A DNA stretch of 64,000 nt, taken from positions 744,001-808,000 of the forward strand of contig JAVJRK010000010.1 of the NCBI GenBank assembly GCA_040218445.1. The letters run 5' to 3'. Numbering within the stretch: position 1 is the stretch's first letter; each line of letters opens with the position of its first letter. The notes beneath the pieces were generated by a model, which saw nothing but the letters and a program-made list of their open reading frames with translations, made no database searches and was not told the origin of the DNA. The stretch is from UBA1479 sp040218445 (GTDB taxonomy: Bacteria; Pseudomonadota; Alphaproteobacteria; Rhodospirillales; Casp-alpha2). This document shows, piece by piece, positions 34,726-46,914 of the stretch. The position numbers were made by a program, and so were the translations under genes.

Positions 34726-35841
34726 ATGAAACTGACAATCGAGCGGGCCGCCTTGTTGAAGTGCCTTGGGCACGTGCAAAGCGTTGTGGAGCGCCGCAAT
34801 ACCATCCCCATCCTCTCCAATGTGAAGATCGAAGCCGGTGACGGCAAGCTGGCGCTGAACGCCACGGACATGGATCTGGACATCGTCGAAAGCGTCGCTG
34901 CCGACGTGACCGATGCGGGGGCGACCACGGCCCCGGCTCATACCCTCTATGACATCGTCCGCAAGCTGCCCGAAGGGGCGCAGGTCGAGATGACCAAAGA
35001 GCCCGAAGGCCAGCTGGTGATCAAGGCGGGCCGGTCCCGATTCGCCCTTTCCTGCCTGCCGACGGAGGATTTTCCCGTGCTCGGCTCGGGCGAGCTGCCT
35101 CACCAGTTCAAACTGCCGGTGCATGACCTGAAAACCCTGTTGGACCGCACCCGCTTCGCCATCTCGACCGAAGAAACACGCTATTACCTGAACGGCATCT
35201 ATCTGCATGTGGCCGAACGGGACGGCACCAAGGTGTTGCGCGCCGTGGCCACGGACGGCCACCGCCTGGCGTCGGCCGAAGCGCCCCTGGCGGAAGGCGC
35301 CGACGGCATCCCCGGCGTGATCCTGCCGCGCAAGGTCGTCACCGAACTGGGCAAGTTGACCGATGAAAGCGTCGGCGAGGTCTTCATCGGCCTGTCGGAA
35401 ACCAAAGTCCGCTTCGCGGTCGATGATATCGTCATCACTTCCAAGCTGATCGACGGGACCTTCCCCGATTACGAACGGGTCATTCCGCGCGACAACGACA
35501 AGATGCTCGACGTGGATCGCAAGCTTCTGGCGGCGGCGGTCGACCGCGTGTCGGCGATTTCTTCCGAAAAATCCCGCGCCGTGAAGCTGACCCTCGGTTC
35601 CGGCGTACTTAAGCTTTCGGCCTCCAGCCCCGAACACGGCCTGGCCGAGGAAGAACTGGAAATCGATTACAACGGGGATGGTTTGGAGATCGGCTTCAAT
35701 TCGGCCTATCTGCTCGACATCACCCGCCAGATCGAAGGCGACACGGCATCGCTGGCGATGGCCGACGCGGCCTCGCCGACGGTGCTGCGTGAATCGGGCG
35801 ACGACAGCGCCCTGTTCGTGCTGATGCCCATGCGCGTTTGA
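34726..35841 (+). CDS. dnaN: DNA polymerase III subunit beta (sliding clamp)
   Basis: Ring-shaped processivity clamp. The 371-residue protein has three clamp domains, beginning MKLTIERAALLKCLGHVQSVVERRNTIPILSNV (read in two parts), with RYYLNGIYLH near 145 and SVNT-type strand patterns replaced by FNSAYLLDI near the end. It ends in the canonical ALFVLMPMRV. Length matches the family, and position after dnaA is standard. Confidence 0.97.
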   Translation: MKLTIERAALLKCLGHVQSVVERRNTIPILSNVKIEAGDGKLALNATDMDLDIVESVAADVTDAGATTAPAHTLYDIVRKLPEGAQVEMTKEPEGQLVIKAGRSRFALSCLPTEDFPVLGSGELPHQFKLPVHDLKTLLDRTRFAISTEETRYYLNGIYLHVAERDGTKVLRAVATDGHRLASAEAPLAEGADGIPGVILPRKVVTELGKLTDESVGEVFIGLSETKVRFAVDDIVITSKLIDGTFPDYERVIPRDNDKMLDVDRKLLAAAVDRVSAISSEKSRAVKLTLGSGVLKLSASSPEHGLAEEELEIDYNGDGLEIGFNSAYLLDITRQIEGDTASLAMADAASPTVLRESGDDSALFVLMPMRV

Positions 35842-35879
35842 ACGGGTTTTAAGGAACGGTCCTGTACGCCCAACCCACA

Positions 35880-37073
35880 TTGACCGCTGATGCGGCCTAT
35901 CCGGAAACCGCCGCTGCGGGTGCTCTTGCCGTACGCCGGCTGACTCTGACGGATTTCCGCTGTTATACCTCCTTGCGGCTTGATCTGCCCGACGGGCCGG
36001 TCGTGCTGGCGGGGCCCAACGGGGCGGGCAAGACGAATATTCTGGAAGCCCTGTCGTTTCTCGTGCCGGGCCGGGGCCTGCGCCGCGGGCGATTGTCGGA
36101 AGCCTCGCGCCGCGATCCCGGCGAAGCATCCGACGGACCGCCCCGCGCCTGGGCCGTGGCGGCGACCGTGGCGGGACCCGACGGCGAAACGGATCTGGGC
36201 ACGGGCCTGGGCACGACCGCCGGGGGCGAAAGCGAAAAACGCCTGGTGCGCGTTGACGGTGAAGCCCAGCGAGCCCAGGCGGCTCTGTCGCTGCATGTTT
36301 CTTTGCAATGGCTGACGCCGCAGATGGACCGCCTGTTCCTGGATGGGGCCTCGGCCCGCAGGCGGTTCCTGGACCGCCTGGTTTACGGCCGCGACCCGGC
36401 TCATGCGGGGCGCGTGGGATCATACGAGCAGGCCATGCGCGAACGCCTGCGGCTGCTGACCTCGGGCGGGGGCGACGATGCCTGGCTTTCGGCCCTGGAA
36501 GCGACCATGGGTGAACGCGGTGTCGCCATCGCGGCGGCACGATTGGACATGGCCGGGCGTTTGGCCGGCCAATTGGATGCGGCCGGCGACGGGCCGTTTC
36601 CGGCGGCGGACCTGGCGGTCGAAGGCGAGGTCGAAGCCTGGCTTTCAGACGGCTCGGCGCTTGATGCCGAAGACCGCCTGAAACATGCCTTGCGGGCAGC
36701 GCGCGGGCGTGACGGCGATACGGGGCGGACGGCCCATGGGCCGCATCGTTCGGACCTGTATGTTGAATACAAAAGCCGGGGCCGGCCGGCGGCGGACTGT
36801 TCCACGGGCGAACAAAAGGCGCTGTTGATTTCGCTGGTTCTGGCGCAGGCCCGCCTGCAGGCGGCGGAACAGGGCCGGGCCCCCATTCTGCTGCTGGACG
36901 AAGTGGCGGCCCATCTGGATGCGGACCGCCGCACGGCCCTGTTCGCCGAGATCGAGGCCCTGGGTCTGCAGGCCTGGATGACCGGCACGGATACGGAGCT
37001 GTTCGCCCCCCTGGCCGGGCGGGCCGGCTTTTTCCATGTGGCGGATGCCGCGGTCGAACGCCGGGATAAGTGA
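35880..37073 (+). CDS. recF: DNA replication and repair protein RecF
   Basis: SMC-like ATPase that helps RecA load at gaps. The 397-residue protein has Walker A VLAGPNGAGKTNILEAL (about 42-58), the LTDFRCYTSLRLDL lead-in, the signature STGEQKALLISLVLAQAR and Walker B LLLDEVAAHLD. The reading frame begins at TTG 35880, 38 bases after dnaN; no in-frame ATG precedes the conserved strand, so TTG is likely, though its ribosome binding site is weak. Confidence 0.92.
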   Translation: MTADAAYPETAAAGALAVRRLTLTDFRCYTSLRLDLPDGPVVLAGPNGAGKTNILEALSFLVPGRGLRRGRLSEASRRDPGEASDGPPRAWAVAATVAGPDGETDLGTGLGTTAGGESEKRLVRVDGEAQRAQAALSLHVSLQWLTPQMDRLFLDGASARRRFLDRLVYGRDPAHAGRVGSYEQAMRERLRLLTSGGGDDAWLSALEATMGERGVAIAAARLDMAGRLAGQLDAAGDGPFPAADLAVEGEVEAWLSDGSALDAEDRLKHALRAARGRDGDTGRTAHGPHRSDLYVEYKSRGRPAADCSTGEQKALLISLVLAQARLQAAEQGRAPILLLDEVAAHLDADRRTALFAEIEALGLQAWMTGTDTELFAPLAGRAGFFHVADAAVERRDK

Positions 37074-37134
37074 CCGGACAAACGGAATTTTCCGGGCTGC
37101 ATCCGGCAGCCCCTAGTTGAAGAGCGTGAAAACG

Positions 37135-39618
<2,484 letters not shown>

Positions 39619-39789
39619 GGCAGAGCCTTCGGCTCCGACCGCACCGGAACATGGCCATCGGGCATGGTTTACTCCGTTGCGGCCTTCCGCCTATGATCGC
39701 CTGAAAGAAACACGCGTCCAGGCCAGCCAGAGGTCAAACCGGCGGAACGGCGGGGCAGAAAATGAACTGGATTCATTCGGGGGGTTCCC

Positions 39790-40233
39790 ATGGCGGAAGC
39801 TGATACGTCGGTTCTCGGTATGATCGAGGCCCATGAAGCCTGGCTGCGCGGCGGCGGCGATACGGGCCAGCGGGGCGAGATGTTGCGCCTGAATATGCGC
39901 GACCTGGATTTGCGGGGTGCCGCCCTGGCCAATGCCAATATCCGGGAATGCGATTTGACGGGCTCGGACCTGTCCGGCGCGGATTTGCGGGGCTCGTCCC
40001 TGGTGTCTTCGGTCATGGTCGGGGTCAATTTCACCAATGCCCTGCTTGATTTCACGGATATGACCGACACGGACCTGCGCGGCGCCAACTTTACGGGGGC
40101 CTCACTCAATGGGGTCGACATGTGGCGCGCCAACCTGAAGGGCGCGGTGATCGATCCGATCACTCTGCATGGCCTGCTTGATTGCCGCGAACCCGATGAA
40201 ACGTCTGCCTATTTTGCGTTAACGAAATACTAA
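39790..40233 (+). CDS. Pentapeptide repeat protein
   Basis: A 147-residue protein whose residues about 33-115 form pentapeptide repeats of the A(D/N)LxX type: MRDLDLRGAALANANIREC, DLTGSDLSGADLRGSS, then TDMTDTDLRGANFTGASLNG. This fold is a right-handed beta-helix. Some members (Qnr, MfpA, McbG) mimic DNA and protect or inhibit gyrase. It lies 171 bases downstream of gyrB on the same strand, which makes a gyrase link worth testing; sequence alone does not show it. Confidence 0.88.
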   Translation: MAEADTSVLGMIEAHEAWLRGGGDTGQRGEMLRLNMRDLDLRGAALANANIRECDLTGSDLSGADLRGSSLVSSVMVGVNFTNALLDFTDMTDTDLRGANFTGASLNGVDMWRANLKGAVIDPITLHGLLDCREPDETSAYFALTKY

Positions 40234-40257
40234 TCCGACCCTCGTCATAAGACGCAG

Positions 40258-42249
40258 ATGGCCCGACCCAAGCGTCCGAAATCCCAAGCTTCCCGCAAGC
40301 CGCGCCCCACGGCACCGGCGCCGCGTCAGCGGCTGTCTGGACGGCCCCGGGGGCGGCCTTGGTCTGGTGTTTTAAAATGGACCGGGGTGCTGGCCGTCTG
40401 GGCGGTGATCGCCATGCTGGCGGTGGGTGTGTGGATATCCGTCGGCCTGCCCGATCTGGAAGACGCGCTTAAGACCGAACGCCGCCCGACCGTGACGATT
40501 CTGGCGGCCGACGGCTCGGAATTGTATCGGGCGGGTGATCTGGTGGGCGAGGCCGTGGCCCTGGACGATCTTCCGCCCCATCTGACCCAGGCCGTGTTGG
40601 CGACGGAAGACCGCCGTTTTTATTCTCATTTTGGCATCGATCCAATTGGCCTTGCGCGGGCCATGTACCGGAATGTCCGGGCGGGGCGGATCGTCGAAGG
40701 GGGATCGACGATCACCCAGCAATTGGCCAAGAACCTGTTCCTGACACCGGCCCGAACCTATCTGCGCAAGATGCAGGAAATGGCCGTGGCGCTGTGGCTG
40801 GAATGGGAGTTTTCCAAGGACCAGATCCTCACGCTTTATCTCAACCGGGTGTATCTGGGGGCCGGCACCTACGGTGTCGATGCGGCATCAAAACGATTTT
40901 TTCGGAAACCGGCGGCGCGCGTCAATACCTATGAAGCGGCGGTCCTGGCCGGGCTGTTGAAAGCGCCGTCGCGCTACAACCCGGCGGCTTCGCCGCAGCG
41001 CGCCCATGCCCGGGCCCGGACCGTGCTGTCGAACATGGTCGCGGCCGGATACCTGACGGAAACGAAAGCGGCGGAAGCCGCCAAGGGCATTCAGGTCGCC
41101 ACCATGACAGCACCCACGGGCAATGCCCGCCATTTCGTTGATTGGGTGTTGGAAGCGCTCAACGATTACGTCACGGCCGGCGGCCGCGATCTGACGGTCA
41201 AGACGACCCTGGATGCGAACCTTCAGCGCGCGGCGGAAACGACCATGGGCCGGGCGTTCAACGCATCCGACCGTGCCGGCATGAAAGCGGGTGAGGGGGC
41301 CTTGCTGACGCTTGCGCCCGACGGGGCCGTGCGCGCCATGGTCGGCGGGCGGGATTACGCCAAAAGCCAGTTCAACCGCGCCGTTCAGGCGCAGCGCCAG
41401 CCGGGCTCCGCGTTCAAGCCATTTGTCTATCTGGTGGCCCTTGAAAGCGGTATGACACCGGCCAGCCCGGTGGTCGACCGGCCGGTGCGCCTGGGTGATT
41501 GGCAGCCCTCGAACTTTTCGGGAAAATACGAAGGCCGCATGACCCTGGGCACGGCCCTGGCGCGTTCGGTCAACACGGTCGCGGTCCAACTTGCCCAGAA
41601 AGTCGGTGCAGGCCGCATCATTGAAAGCGCGCGGGCTTTGGGTATTACCTCCGACCTGCCCCGGGATGCGGCCCTGGCATTGGGCAGCGGCGAGGTCAAT
41701 CTGCTGGAAATGACAGCGGCTTACGGCGTGATCGCGCGCGGCGGCATGGGAGTTTGGCCCTATGCCATCGTGGAAATTTCCAGCCCCAACGGCGAGGTTC
41801 TTTACAAACGGCAAGGGTCCGGCCCCGGCCGGGCCGTGCCCGAGGCTGCCGCCCGCACCTTGCGGGGGATGATGGCCAAGGTGATCGACGGCGGCACGGG
41901 CAAGAACGCGGATATCGGCCGACCGGCAGCGGGCAAGACGGGCACCAGTCAAAATTACCGCGATGCCTGGTTCGTCGGCTTCACACCCCAATTGGTGACC
42001 GGTGTGTGGTTCGGCAATGACGACGGGGCGCCCATGAACCGTGTCACCGGCGGGGGCCTGCCGGCCCGAACCTGGGCCGGGTTCATGCGCACGGCCCATC
42101 AGGGCTTGCCGATTGTGGATTACGGTGAAGAGGGCGGCGATGCAGCGCCCGCGACGGGGTCGTTTTGGAACCGCCTGAAACGCATTCTTGATACCGGCGA
42201 CGGCGACGGCGCCGACACGCCGACCGAGGAAAACCGCGCGGGCGATTAG
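40258..42249 (+). CDS. Class A penicillin-binding protein (PBP1A family)
   Basis: Bifunctional peptidoglycan glycosyltransferase/transpeptidase. The 663-residue protein has a short basic cytoplasmic tail, one membrane helix (VLAVWAVIAMLAVGVWISVG, about 42-62) and a GT51 domain with ATEDRRFYSHFGID and GGSTITQQLAKNLF. The transpeptidase domain has PGSAFKPF (SxxK), SVN and KTGTSQNYRDAWFVG. Length is that of a compact PBP1A/PbpC-like enzyme. Its stop codon overlaps the convergent hldE stop by four bases. Confidence 0.93.
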   Translation: MARPKRPKSQASRKPRPTAPAPRQRLSGRPRGRPWSGVLKWTGVLAVWAVIAMLAVGVWISVGLPDLEDALKTERRPTVTILAADGSELYRAGDLVGEAVALDDLPPHLTQAVLATEDRRFYSHFGIDPIGLARAMYRNVRAGRIVEGGSTITQQLAKNLFLTPARTYLRKMQEMAVALWLEWEFSKDQILTLYLNRVYLGAGTYGVDAASKRFFRKPAARVNTYEAAVLAGLLKAPSRYNPAASPQRAHARARTVLSNMVAAGYLTETKAAEAAKGIQVATMTAPTGNARHFVDWVLEALNDYVTAGGRDLTVKTTLDANLQRAAETTMGRAFNASDRAGMKAGEGALLTLAPDGAVRAMVGGRDYAKSQFNRAVQAQRQPGSAFKPFVYLVALESGMTPASPVVDRPVRLGDWQPSNFSGKYEGRMTLGTALARSVNTVAVQLAQKVGAGRIIESARALGITSDLPRDAALALGSGEVNLLEMTAAYGVIARGGMGVWPYAIVEISSPNGEVLYKRQGSGPGRAVPEAAARTLRGMMAKVIDGGTGKNADIGRPAAGKTGTSQNYRDAWFVGFTPQLVTGVWFGNDDGAPMNRVTGGGLPARTWAGFMRTAHQGLPIVDYGEEGGDAAPATGSFWNRLKRILDTGDGDGADTPTEENRAGD

Positions 42250-43718
42250 CCCTGGCCGGCCAGCCGGGCGATGGTCGCCGTGGTGCTGTGGCCGGGCTCT
42301 AACTCCGCCAGATGAACGCGCCCGCCGGCGGCTTCGACCGCCTCGCGGCCGACGACTTCGTCAATGCGGTAATCGGCCCCTTTAACCAGCACGTCCGGCG
42401 TCAGGGCTTCGATCACCTGTAGCGGCGTGTCTTCGGCGAACAGTACCACCGCATCGACGCCCGCCAGGGATGCCAGCACGGCGGCACGCGCGGCTTCGCC
42501 CTGGACCGGTCTGTCCTGACCTTTCAGGCGCTTGACCGAGGCATCGGAATTCAATCCCACCACCAGGCGGTCGCATTGCCCGCGCGCCTGACGCAGCAGG
42601 GACACATGCCCCGGATGCAACAGATCGAAACAGCCGTTGGTGAAGCCGACGGTGAAGCCGCGCCTGCGCCATCCGGTAACCCTATCGGCGGCCTGTTCCA
42701 GGGTCAAAACCTTGGCTTCCGCCGCACTGATATCCTGGTGGTGCAATTCGGCGATCAGATCGCCCGCATAGGCCACGGCTGTGCCGACCTTGGCGACGAC
42801 GATGCCCGCAGCCAGATTGGCAAGGGCGGCGGCCCGTGTCAGCGGGGCACCTGCGGCGATGCAGGCCGCCAATGTGGCGACCACGGTATCGCCGGCGCCG
42901 GAGACGTCGAAAACCTCGCGCGCTTCGGCAGCCAAATGGGTGGCGTTGCCGTCGGCCGTTACCAAGGTCATGCCGTCGCGGGACCGGGTGACCAGAACCG
43001 CCGAAAGCCCCAGGCCTTCGACCAGTCCCCGGGCGGCTGAAATCACGTCGTCGTCCGTTGCCACGGGCCGTCCCGTGGCGGCTGCCAGTTCCTTCAGATT
43101 GGGGGTCAGAATGCCGGCCCCCGCATAGCGGCTGTAATTGTCCCCCTTGGGATCGATGATGACGCTGGCATCGGCGGCCTTTGCGGCCTTGATCACGCGG
43201 GCCAGGGTCGCGTCGGACAGCACGCCCTTGCCGTAATCGGACAGCACCACGGCCTTGTGGTCGCGCACGGCGTCTTCGGCGGCGGCGGCCAGGCGTTCCT
43301 GCAAATCTACGGCGGGAAGGTTGGATTCCCGGTCGGCCCGCATCATTTGTTGCGTTCCGGCAATGAACCGAGTCTTGATGGTCGTCTGGCGGCCCGGGTC
43401 GGTGTGCAATTCACCGTCAACGCCGGCTTCCTTGGCCAACAGGGATTTCACTTCCTCCCCCGCCGCATCGTCGCCGATGACGGACAGAAACCGGGTTGAT
43501 GCCCCCAGGGCGGACAGATTGCGGACCACGTTGCCGGCCCCGCCCAGCATGCGGGCTTCGTCCGTCACACGCAGCACGGGGATCGGGGCTTCGGGCGAAA
43601 TACGTTCGACCTGGCCGTAAACGAAGGTGTCCAGCATCACGTCGCCCAGGCAGAATACCCGCGCGTGCGCCAGGGATTCGACCAGGGGGATCAGGTCCGT
43701 GCGTTCCGTCATCGTCAA
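42246..43718 (-). CDS. hldE: Bifunctional heptose-7-phosphate kinase/heptose-1-phosphate adenylyltransferase
   Basis: Makes ADP-D-glycero-D-manno-heptose precursor for LPS inner core. The 490-residue protein has an N-terminal ribokinase-fold kinase (about 1-320) with ERISPEAPIPVLRV, GGAGNVVRNLSALG and FDVSGAGDTVVATLA. The C-terminal cytidylyltransferase-type domain (about 345-490) has FTNGCFDLLHPGHVSLLRQA. Its ATG overlaps the gmhA stop, so kinase, isomerase and adenylyltransferase steps are co-expressed. Confidence 0.95.
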   Translation of the reverse strand: MTMTERTDLIPLVESLAHARVFCLGDVMLDTFVYGQVERISPEAPIPVLRVTDEARMLGGAGNVVRNLSALGASTRFLSVIGDDAAGEEVKSLLAKEAGVDGELHTDPGRQTTIKTRFIAGTQQMMRADRESNLPAVDLQERLAAAAEDAVRDHKAVVLSDYGKGVLSDATLARVIKAAKAADASVIIDPKGDNYSRYAGAGILTPNLKELAAATGRPVATDDDVISAARGLVEGLGLSAVLVTRSRDGMTLVTADGNATHLAAEAREVFDVSGAGDTVVATLAACIAAGAPLTRAAALANLAAGIVVAKVGTAVAYAGDLIAELHHQDISAAEAKVLTLEQAADRVTGWRRRGFTVGFTNGCFDLLHPGHVSLLRQARGQCDRLVVGLNSDASVKRLKGQDRPVQGEAARAAVLASLAGVDAVVLFAEDTPLQVIEALTPDVLVKGADYRIDEVVGREAVEAAGGRVHLAELEPGHSTTATIARLAGQG

Positions 43719-44305
43719 TTGTCCGCCGTTACCAGGCCCAATTCTATCTCAAGGGCGCCGCAAAGCATCTGACCAAGTGTAATATGCATTTCCTGGATGC
43801 GGGCCGTGGTATCGGACGGCACGATCAACAGTGGATCGGCCAGTCCGACCATCTGGCCGCCGCCCTTGCCGCTTAGGCCCGTTGGAATCAACCTTTCGGC
43901 CGAGGCCGCCTTTAAACCTTCCAAGATGTTGGGGCTTTGGCCCGAGGTGGAGATGGCCAGGGCCACGTCACCGGGCCGCCCGATCGCCTGAATCTGGCGA
44001 GCAAACAATTGATCGAAGCCAAGGTCGTTGCCGCAGGCCGTCAACGCGGAGGTGTCCGTCGTCAAGGCCACGGCGGCGATCGGTGCGCGGTCTGTTTTGT
44101 ACCGAATGGTCAGTTCCGTCGCCAAATGCTGGCAATCTGCGGCGCTGCCGCCGTTGCCGAAAAACAGAATTTTCCCGCCCTGTTTCAAGGACGTGGTGCA
44201 GACATCGACAAGGGCGCGGAAAGGGTCGGACAAGGCCTTGCGCGTCGCCTGGGCGACGGCGTCGTGCTCTTCCATCTCGCTATTAAAAAAAGTGCCTAAA
44301 TCCAC
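43715..44305 (-). CDS. gmhA: Phosphoheptose isomerase
   Basis: Converts sedoheptulose-7-phosphate to D-glycero-D-manno-heptose-7-phosphate, the first heptose step of LPS core. The 196-residue SIS-domain protein has ILFFGNGGSAADCQHLATEL, ALTACGNDLGFDQ and ISTSGQSPNILEGLKAA, with a C-terminal zinc-ligand region (HITLGQMLCGAL). It overlaps hldE by four bases (ATGA). Confidence 0.95.
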   Translation of the reverse strand: MDLGTFFNSEMEEHDAVAQATRKALSDPFRALVDVCTTSLKQGGKILFFGNGGSAADCQHLATELTIRYKTDRAPIAAVALTTDTSALTACGNDLGFDQLFARQIQAIGRPGDVALAISTSGQSPNILEGLKAASAERLIPTGLSGKGGGQMVGLADPLLIVPSDTTARIQEMHITLGQMLCGALEIELGLVTADN

Positions 44306-44335
44306 GTGTCTACGTCCAAAAGCTTCGTGTTTTAT

Positions 44336-45277
44336 TCAAAGAATGGAGCGAAAGTAATCGATGGTTTTATCCAGGCCGTCTTCAAGCGCGATGGTCGGCT
44401 CCCACCCCAGCTTGTTCTTGGCCAGGGTAATGTCGGGGCAGCGCTGCATGGGGTCGTCCTGGGGCAGGGGCATCTTGACGATCTTGGATTTGGCGCCCGT
44501 TTTTTCGATCACCATTTCCGCCAGCTCAAGGATCGTGAACTCACCCGGGTTGCCCAGATTGACGGGGCCCGTGACCTCGTCCGGCGCGTTCATCAGGCGC
44601 ATCAGCCCATCGACCAGGTCGTTAACATAACAAAATGACCGTGTCTGACCACCGTCGCCGTATAGGGTCAGGTCTTCACCCTTGAGCGCTTGCACGATGA
44701 AGTTGGAGACCACGCGCCCGTCGTTGGGGTGCATGTTGGGGCCGTAGGTGTTGAAGATGCGGGCCACCCGGATGTTCAGGTTGTGCTGGCGGTAATAATC
44801 GAAAAACAGCGTTTCCGCGCACCGCTTTCCTTCGTCGTAACAGCCGCGCGGGCCGATCGGATTGACGCGCCCGCGGTAGTCCTCGGTCTGTGGATGGACT
44901 TCCGGGTCGCCGTATACTTCCGATGTCGAGGCCTGAAGTATCTTGGCGTTGGTGCGTTTGGCCAGGCCCAGCATGTTAATGGCGCCATGGACCGAGGTTT
45001 TGGTCGTCTGCACGGGATCGTATTGGTAATGCACGGGCGATGCCGGGCAGGCCAGGTTGTAGATCTCATCGACCTCGACATAGAGCGGGAAGGTCACATC
45101 ATGGCGCATGACCTCGAAATGAGGATGGTCCAGCAGGTCCAGGATGTTGTCCTTGGAGCCGGTATAGAAATTATCGGCGCAGATCACGCCGGCGCCTGAT
45201 TCCAGCAGGCGTGCGCAAAGGTGCGAGCCGATAAATCCCGCCCCGCCCGTGACGAGGATGGTTTTGCGTAGGGCCAT
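44336..45277 (-). CDS. UDP-glucuronic acid decarboxylase (UDP-xylose synthase)
   Basis: Converts UDP-glucuronate to UDP-xylose. The 313-residue SDR protein has ILVTGGAGFIGSHLC, the conserved ACPASPVHYQYDPVQTTKTS, STSEVYGDPEVHPQ, and catalytic Tyr-x3-Lys in CYDEGKRCAETL. RSFCYVNDLVDGL follows. The ASPxHYQ and RGCYDEGKR patterns separate it from UDP-glucose 4-epimerase. It lies just upstream of gmhA-hldE, in keeping with surface polysaccharide synthesis. Which polymer uses xylose here is unknown. Confidence 0.93.
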   Translation of the reverse strand: MALRKTILVTGGAGFIGSHLCARLLESGAGVICADNFYTGSKDNILDLLDHPHFEVMRHDVTFPLYVEVDEIYNLACPASPVHYQYDPVQTTKTSVHGAINMLGLAKRTNAKILQASTSEVYGDPEVHPQTEDYRGRVNPIGPRGCYDEGKRCAETLFFDYYRQHNLNIRVARIFNTYGPNMHPNDGRVVSNFIVQALKGEDLTLYGDGGQTRSFCYVNDLVDGLMRLMNAPDEVTGPVNLGNPGEFTILELAEMVIEKTGAKSKIVKMPLPQDDPMQRCPDITLAKNKLGWEPTIALEDGLDKTIDYFRSIL

Positions 45278-45601
45278 TAAAGGGTCATCCGTTCTGATTT
45301 AGCCGCTTTTTGGGGCTAAAAACCGCCAACTCCGCGCATTTTATAGCCCTGCAAGTGTTAAGAAACCGTCGCTTATGGCGCCCAATCACCCGTCAGGTCA
45401 AGCCGTCAGGGATAAACTCTGCCGCACGGGCGGGCGGCCATTCCAAGCACCGGAAATGAAATGACTTTTTTAACGTTTTCCTTTTAGCATGCCGGGACTT
45501 GCCATAAGGGCAAAAACGGCACGTATCGGGTGGGGAACCTGTACGGGCCGCCGAAATCGGGCGTCCGCCAAGGTCGGGGCCCAGGGGCGTACGGGAGCAT
45601 C
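45278..45601 (+). other. Divergent intergenic region between the UXS gene and the EAL-like pair
   Basis: About 320 bases with no gene. Within the UXS leader, TTTAGCC (45298-45304) and GGCTAAA (45314-45320) form a 7-bp inverted repeat. Further right are AT-rich tracts (GACTTTTTTAACG near 45463) that could hold the promoter for the EAL-like genes. GGGAG near 45593 is the ribosome binding site for the ATG at 45602. Confidence 0.45.
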
Positions 45602-46873
45602 ATGGCCGAGATTCCTTCACCGGATAACCTCGAAGAAAAACTTCTGCTGGACCGCCTCAACCGCATGGAGGCGGGCGGCACCGGCTATTATGCCGTGCAT
45701 CTGCATCTCTCCGATCTGAAAAGCGCCAATCGCAAGCCCCATTTCATCCGCCTGGCGGCGCGCAATTTCGATGTCTTGACCAATCAGCACGAAGCGACCC
45801 TGTTCCAGATGAAGAACGCGGATCAGATCCTGTTGTGCCACAACGTGCCGGTCAACGAGGCCGAGGTGCCGGTCGAAAAGATCCGCGCCTTGTTTTCCGA
45901 AGACCCGCTGTCTCATATCGACGAGACGGGACTGGCCGAAGACCGCCTGTCGACATGGTATGATCTGTCGGAACAGGACGATTTCCGATCTTTCGTGCGG
46001 GTTCTGGGCACCCTGGTGCTGGAGGCCGAGGAAACCGTCAAGCGCGAAGCGGCCGAGCAGGTCGCGCAACAGAAATCCGTGGGCCAGCCGCTTACGGCAC
46101 AGCACCTGACGGCGCTGTCCCAGGTTCTGCCCAAGGTTCCGATCGATGACCTGATCCGCGAACAGTTGTGCCTGCACATCGGTGCCAACGGGCCCGAGGG
46201 TGTGCTGTTCCGCGAACATTTCATTTCCATCGGGGACCTGAAAAAGCGCATTGCCCCCGGGGTCAACCTGTTTTCGTCCATCTGGCTGTTTCAGTTCCTG
46301 ACCGAAACCTTGGATCGGGTGATCCTGTCGAACATGTCGGGGCGCAATTTCGAGAAAATGAACGAGCCGATCAGCCTGAACCTGAATGTCGGCACGGTTT
46401 TGTCGCGCGATTTTCAGAATTTCCACCGCGCCGTTTCCGGCCACGAGGAACAGGTCGTGATCGAAATGCAGGTGATCGACATCTTTTCCGATGTCGATGC
46501 CTTTCATATCGCGCGCAACATGCTGCAACAGAACGGCTACCGCGTGCTGGTCGACGGCATTTCGCCCGTTTCCATGCAGTTCTTCGATCCGGCGGTGCTG
46601 GAAGCCGACTTCATCAAGATCGGCTGGGGCAAGGAATTCGTCAACGAAGACGAAGAGGACAGCAAGGTCGAGGACCTGCGCCGCATTATTCGCGATGCCG
46701 GCAAGGAATCGATCATTCTGTCCAGGGTCGATTCCGAAGACGCCATTCAGTGGGGTTTGAACCTGGGCATCACCCGGTTCCAGGGGTTCTTGATGGACCG
46801 GCTGATCGACGCCGTGCGCTCGCAGGGACGGCGCGCGCGGATCAAGAAACAACGCGCCCAGGCGGCGGGCTAA
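45602..46873 (+). CDS. Degenerate EAL-like domain protein, first of a tandem pair
   Basis: A 423-residue cytosolic protein with no membrane segment. Residues about 250-400 follow the EAL (c-di-GMP phosphodiesterase) fold in order: SLNLNV (about 257), VIEMQVID (about 286), NGYRVLVDGIS (about 312), DFIKIGWG (about 335), ILSRVDSED (about 370) and ITRFQGFL (about 389). These line up with the EAL-family NLS, LEITE, DDFG, KID, AEGVE and QGY positions. The DDFG aspartates, the KID aspartate and the late glutamate are replaced, so hydrolysis is unlikely. The N-terminal 240 residues match nothing I recognise. ATG 45602 has GGGAG nearby. A paralogue follows after 41 bases. Confidence 0.7.
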   Translation: MAEIPSPDNLEEKLLLDRLNRMEAGGTGYYAVHLHLSDLKSANRKPHFIRLAARNFDVLTNQHEATLFQMKNADQILLCHNVPVNEAEVPVEKIRALFSEDPLSHIDETGLAEDRLSTWYDLSEQDDFRSFVRVLGTLVLEAEETVKREAAEQVAQQKSVGQPLTAQHLTALSQVLPKVPIDDLIREQLCLHIGANGPEGVLFREHFISIGDLKKRIAPGVNLFSSIWLFQFLTETLDRVILSNMSGRNFEKMNEPISLNLNVGTVLSRDFQNFHRAVSGHEEQVVIEMQVIDIFSDVDAFHIARNMLQQNGYRVLVDGISPVSMQFFDPAVLEADFIKIGWGKEFVNEDEEDSKVEDLRRIIRDAGKESIILSRVDSEDAIQWGLNLGITRFQGFLMDRLIDAVRSQGRRARIKKQRAQAAG

Positions 46874-46914
46874 GCCCGGGCAACATTTAGGACGGAACAG
46901 GACAGAGCGGATAC